This document shows positions 61,101 through 64,000 of a DNA stretch of 64,000 bases, one piece after another (the stretch's first letter is position 1; the number at the start of each line of letters is the position of its first letter). Made by a program: the position numbers and the translations under genes. The DNA comes from Bugula neritina. Lineage: Eukaryota; Bryozoa; Gymnolaemata; Cheilostomatida; Bugulidae. The DNA is taken from the NCBI GenBank assembly GCA_964035545.1, contig OZ037767.1:24261128-24325127 (forward strand), in the 5' to 3' direction. The notes under the pieces were generated by a model that did not search any database, was not told the origin of the DNA, and saw only the letters and a program-made list of their open reading frames with translations.

Positions 61101-64000
61101 CTCTGTTAAAGGAAACAAATTCCATTGTTTTTGTTGGTGAACAAGGAAATGACTGAAGAAAGCTCTTGATTTAGATTTTGTAAAGGAAACCAACCATCTA
61201 GTCAAAGCAAGCTGTGAATGCAAATGGAACTCCAAACTTTATCTGTAGCTTAATTTTTAGGCTACCTCTTTGGACTAGGTTAACTGCAAATTTACCCATC
61301 ATTCTTAAATCTAGTTGTTAAAATTGCTGTTGAAGCATTTATTATGCAAATCTGATTTCAACTTCCACTTGCTCTAAATATTACAAGTCATTGCAACTTG
61401 CTAATACGGTTTGTGTTGACAGATGGTGGGCTAAACTGCTTCCACTTATAAACACACAAACAATTGTTTTTTACATCTTAAACTATATTGTAACTTCACG
61501 GGGACTGCAACAAGGGAAATGTGAAAAATTCGAGTTTTATTTTATTACCATTATGATTATTTCTTGTAGATTTATCTGGATTGGCTTGGTTAACACCTGA
61601 CCAGATACTGTTGCTAGCCTACAATGATGAGAATGAACTGGCTGTTACCAACCTAGCAGAAGAATCTGTTTATCCTATATGCAGAGGTAGTAGCTTTGTG
61701 TAAAGCCGTATTGAGAAGATTGCCAATTTATACATTCATCTTGATTCGCCCATTAAATCATACAATGATCTTGATTGGTCTATTGTTAGCAGTTATCATT
61801 GAGGAATCTGTTATTATCTTGCATACAATAGCTAATGATTTGGGATATTTCCAGCTAATCTTTGTATTCATCTATTTATATGAGTTTTTGATTGAGAAGG
61901 AATCTCTTTATTACTGCACCTAAACGTGACTATACTGTTAGTTGACTGTACTGTTAGTTGACTGTACTGTGAGTTAACTGTACTGTGAGTTGACTGTACT
62001 GTGAGTTGACTGCAGTGTTAGTTAACTATACTGTTATTGACTTTAATGTGAGTTGACTGTACTGTTAGTTGATAGTGTAACTGACTGTCTTAGGAGTTTT
62101 CTCACCATATTAAAGTGGCGCTGGCATGTTTAACTTTGAACAACTATAAATACTCTAAACTTGTACTTCAAAATTGTCACCAGCAAATATCACAGCATAC
62201 TGTACAGAGAAATGTCTGTGTTACCTGCACTTACCTTTTACAGCCTATTACATTGTTTAAAGGTCGCCCTGGTAATCTTTCTTTCAGCTGCCAACGACAG
62301 TGAAAAGTATGTATTGGATGGGAAAGGCTCATGCAAGTACTTGACATCAACTATGTTGTCAGTTCTGTCTGGAGATACGATTATTATGGGTTATCGGGCA
62401 GAAGACATGCGTGGCTTCTTGTTACAACTCAAGTATAGTAAGTACTTTACATGCACTTCGGAAATCTATGTGTAGACAGTAAGTACTTGACATGTATTTA
62501 AGAAATCTATCTGTATACAGTAAGTACTTTACATGTACTTAGGAAATCTATGTGTATACAGTAAGTAAGTTACATGTACTTGGGAAATCTATGTGTATAC
62601 AGTAAGTAGGTTACATGTACTTGGGAAATCTATGTGTATACAGTAAGTAATTTTGTGTACTTAAGAGATCTACTTGTATACAGCTATCTATGTAATATAC
62701 TAACCATTAATCAATGTACACCAGGTTATGGCTAGTGCATTAAACAATAATGTCATCGGTATGTTATAGCTTTCCTGATATATCCTTTGAGGTACAGCTA
62801 AATGTACTCTTAATATACTGACCATAGCCAACAAAATGCTTCAATTGCCAACAAAAAGGTTATTTGTTTTGTTATGGCAGGCCAGCCAGTTTGCGTGGTG
62901 ACAGAATTTATGGATAATGGGTGGATAATTCCGTATCAAGCAGAGTACTATCACACGGAGACTGTCTTGGTTTCTTGTAAAAGTGGATATCTTTTGAATA
63001 CAAAATACTCGAGTGTACGGTGTGAAGCAAAGTATTATGTGAATGATACAGTCTATGGCCAATGGGACAAGCCAGTACCCGAATGCAAGGTGACGTAACG
63101 AAATACAAAAATCCATGTATAGATTCAATATTGGCAATCAAAGAAATGTTCAATAAATTTCTGTCAGTGATTTAACATTGATTTAATGATTATTATCTGA
63201 TTGACTTGGTTAGTTTCTAATTTTAAAGTCATTTAAATTCGGAGGCCACAAAAAATTTATTTTAACCCAATATCTGACAGAACTTGTCAGATTACGTAAA
63301 CCCAACTCACTGAAAACTGAAGCAGGTGCGAGTTAGATGTTTCTACGGAGAAATTAGGTCATAGAGTCGTTTTCCTGTTATTTAGAAAGAGGTTATATTA
63401 AATCAAGTGACACCTATACAAGGGCAACTGTCTGGGGGAACAGAAGTAACTTTACGAGGACAGTTCGTTTCATCTGTTAGAGTGTCGGTGATCTATGATG
63501 GAGTTTCTACCACGGCCAATATTACAAGGTAGGTGGGAATAATTTCTAATGCGAAAAAGTTCATGTTATCATTTCTGGTTCTTAATAGTTGATAGTTTAG
63601 GACTACAAGTTTCTTCTTATTGCTATTCAATATAATGGTATCTCATTATAAGACCATAGAATTAAATCAGTTAGATTGTCAACTCTCTACGAAAAGCAAT
63701 TCTCATTATATTATCTATGCTTTATAAGAACAGTTGAAACACCCACATGGTATATATGTACACGTTTGTAGGCACAACCAAACGCATGTGCAGTTCTCGA
63801 TGCCAGCGAGGCCCTTCGTATCAAAAGACCCATTTTCAAACGAGACTCAAGTACCTCTAAACGCAGTCATAAAGATAGTATTTGATGACAACTCATTTCT
63901 AACAAAATTCACCAGGAACTACACATACTTGCCTAATCCAGCTGTAGAGACAGTTTCAAGAGATGGGTCGATTCTTAGGTAATGTAAGTGTTGCAGCTGA
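55135..64000 (+). CDS. Large extracellular/receptor protein: signal peptide, NHL propeller region, sushi, IPT/TIG (continues beyond window)
   Basis: Nine coding exons here: 55135-55220, 56700-56872, 59347-59667, 60669-60842, 61570-61686, 62288-62437, 62881-63089, 63386-63528, 63772-63978. They encode 526 residues in frame; the last donor leads off the edge. Residues 1-21 are a signal peptide (YYILCISLLSWRLSC). Residues about 29-340 form a beta-propeller-like region with an NHL motif (LIVMDSNNHCVRKINRLTN, then VTTFAGKC) and a second blade (LTYLYVAHVGGVWKFSTDT). Residues 341-410 are one sushi/CCP domain with Cys345, 373, 388, 409 and Trp402. Residue 411 onward is an IPT/TIG domain (VTPIQGQLSGGTEVTLRG), followed by a second possible repeat (NPAVETVSRDGSILR). 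IPT after a propeller is the plexin/MET ectodomain plan, but here the propeller looks NHL-type. Whether a transmembrane or kinase part follows cannot be seen. Confidence 0.87.
55262..55398 (-). mobile_element. MITE family A, reverse-oriented copy
   Basis: The reverse complement matches copy 1 nearly base for base (AGGTAGGTGCAGTAAT, AGCCTGTATTCTAGAT, AGTTATGTTCTCACGAGAAT). It lies in intron 1 of the NHL-sushi-IPT gene, is truncated near 55262 and lacks the second inverted arm. Confidence 0.7.
57618..58062. mobile_element. Possible decayed hAT-type non-autonomous element
   Basis: The right end on the opposite strand reads AGTGGTTTCCAACC, like hAT/Charlie termini. The left end, GTAGTTCCCTACC, is a weak match. 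Both sides carry an 8-bp near-repeat (ATTTTAGG at 57610-57617, GTTTTAGG at 58063-58070), the target size of hAT elements. It lies in intron 2 of the NHL-sushi-IPT gene. Confidence 0.4.
60440..60655. repeat. 13-bp tandem array just before an acceptor
   Basis: About 14 copies of TAGTGTACATACA-like units ending some 13 bases before the acceptor at 60667-60668 of the NHL-sushi-IPT gene. Overlapping Tyr/His/Cys-rich frames on the minus strand are artefacts. Confidence 0.9.
60893..60990. repeat. GTGGTT-rich simple repeat
   Basis: GGTTGTGGTGATGGTTGTGG-type units beginning about 50 bases after the donor at 60843. The Pro/Gln frame on the minus strand is an artefact. Confidence 0.85.
61928..62080. 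repeat. About 16-bp tandem array
   Basis: About nine copies of TGTACTGTTAGTTGAC-like units in intron 5 of the NHL-sushi-IPT gene. A family-A MITE end fragment (ATTACTGCACCTAA) lies just before it. Confidence 0.8.
62438..62685 (+). repeat. 41-bp tandem array of donor-like units
   Basis: About six copies of a unit that starts GTAAGTACTT and ends CTATGTGTATACA, beginning exactly at the exon 6 donor of the NHL-sushi-IPT gene. Each junction reads ACA|GTAAGTA, itself a good 5' splice site. Confidence 0.85.

Overview
This is a stretch of nuclear DNA from an animal, almost certainly an invertebrate. It is roughly two-thirds A+T. Genes are split into short exons with GT-AG introns, AATAAA signals follow several stop codons, and the spaces between hold short inverted-repeat transposons, tRNA-derived SINEs, a solo LTR and many tandem arrays. 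I cannot name the species. The families present (SLC12A9, galactose mutarotase, PAK1IP1, a Tctex1 dynein light chain, LRRC74, an antistasin-like secreted protein, an NHL/sushi/IPT surface protein) fit a spiralian or another marine invertebrate. I rebuilt the exons by hand from splice sites, reading phase and family knowledge. Every internal junction of each model keeps frame. No alignment or transcript was available.

Layout, left to right. (1) 1-12410, minus strand: an SLC12A9-type cation-chloride cotransporter family gene. Its 3' end lies off the left edge. A second, previously hidden pair of first exons lies 2-2.6 kb upstream of the canonical first exon and encodes a different N-terminus that joins exon 2 in the same phase. 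A 415-bp solo LTR sits between the two starts. (2) 14541-19347 and 21020-24505, minus strand: two tandem aldose 1-epimerase (GALM) genes with almost identical exon structure. The first keeps the catalytic His/His/Glu set. In the second the catalytic Glu is Phe, so it is probably a pseudoenzyme. (3) 25858-32512, plus: PAK1IP1, a WD40 ribosome-biogenesis factor. (4) 34966-40047, plus: a Tctex1-domain dynein light chain. (5) 41624-48454, plus: an LRRC74-type leucine-rich-repeat protein with degenerate EF-hands. (6) 49876-52003, plus: a small secreted protein with 18 cysteines ending in an antistasin-like motif. (7) 55135 to beyond 64000, plus: a large surface or secreted protein with a signal peptide, an NHL-type propeller region, a sushi domain and IPT domain(s). 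Its order resembles a plexin/MET ectodomain with the sema and PSI modules replaced.

Functional links are few, as is normal for an animal genome. The two GALM genes form a tandem duplicate. The dynein light chain and LRRC74-type genes lie next to each other on the same strand and may both act in cilia, but that is inference. The best leads are the NHL-sushi-IPT architecture, the GALM copy without its catalytic Glu, the alternative SLC12A9 N-terminus, the cysteine-rich secreted protein, and tandem arrays that repeatedly lie against splice sites.
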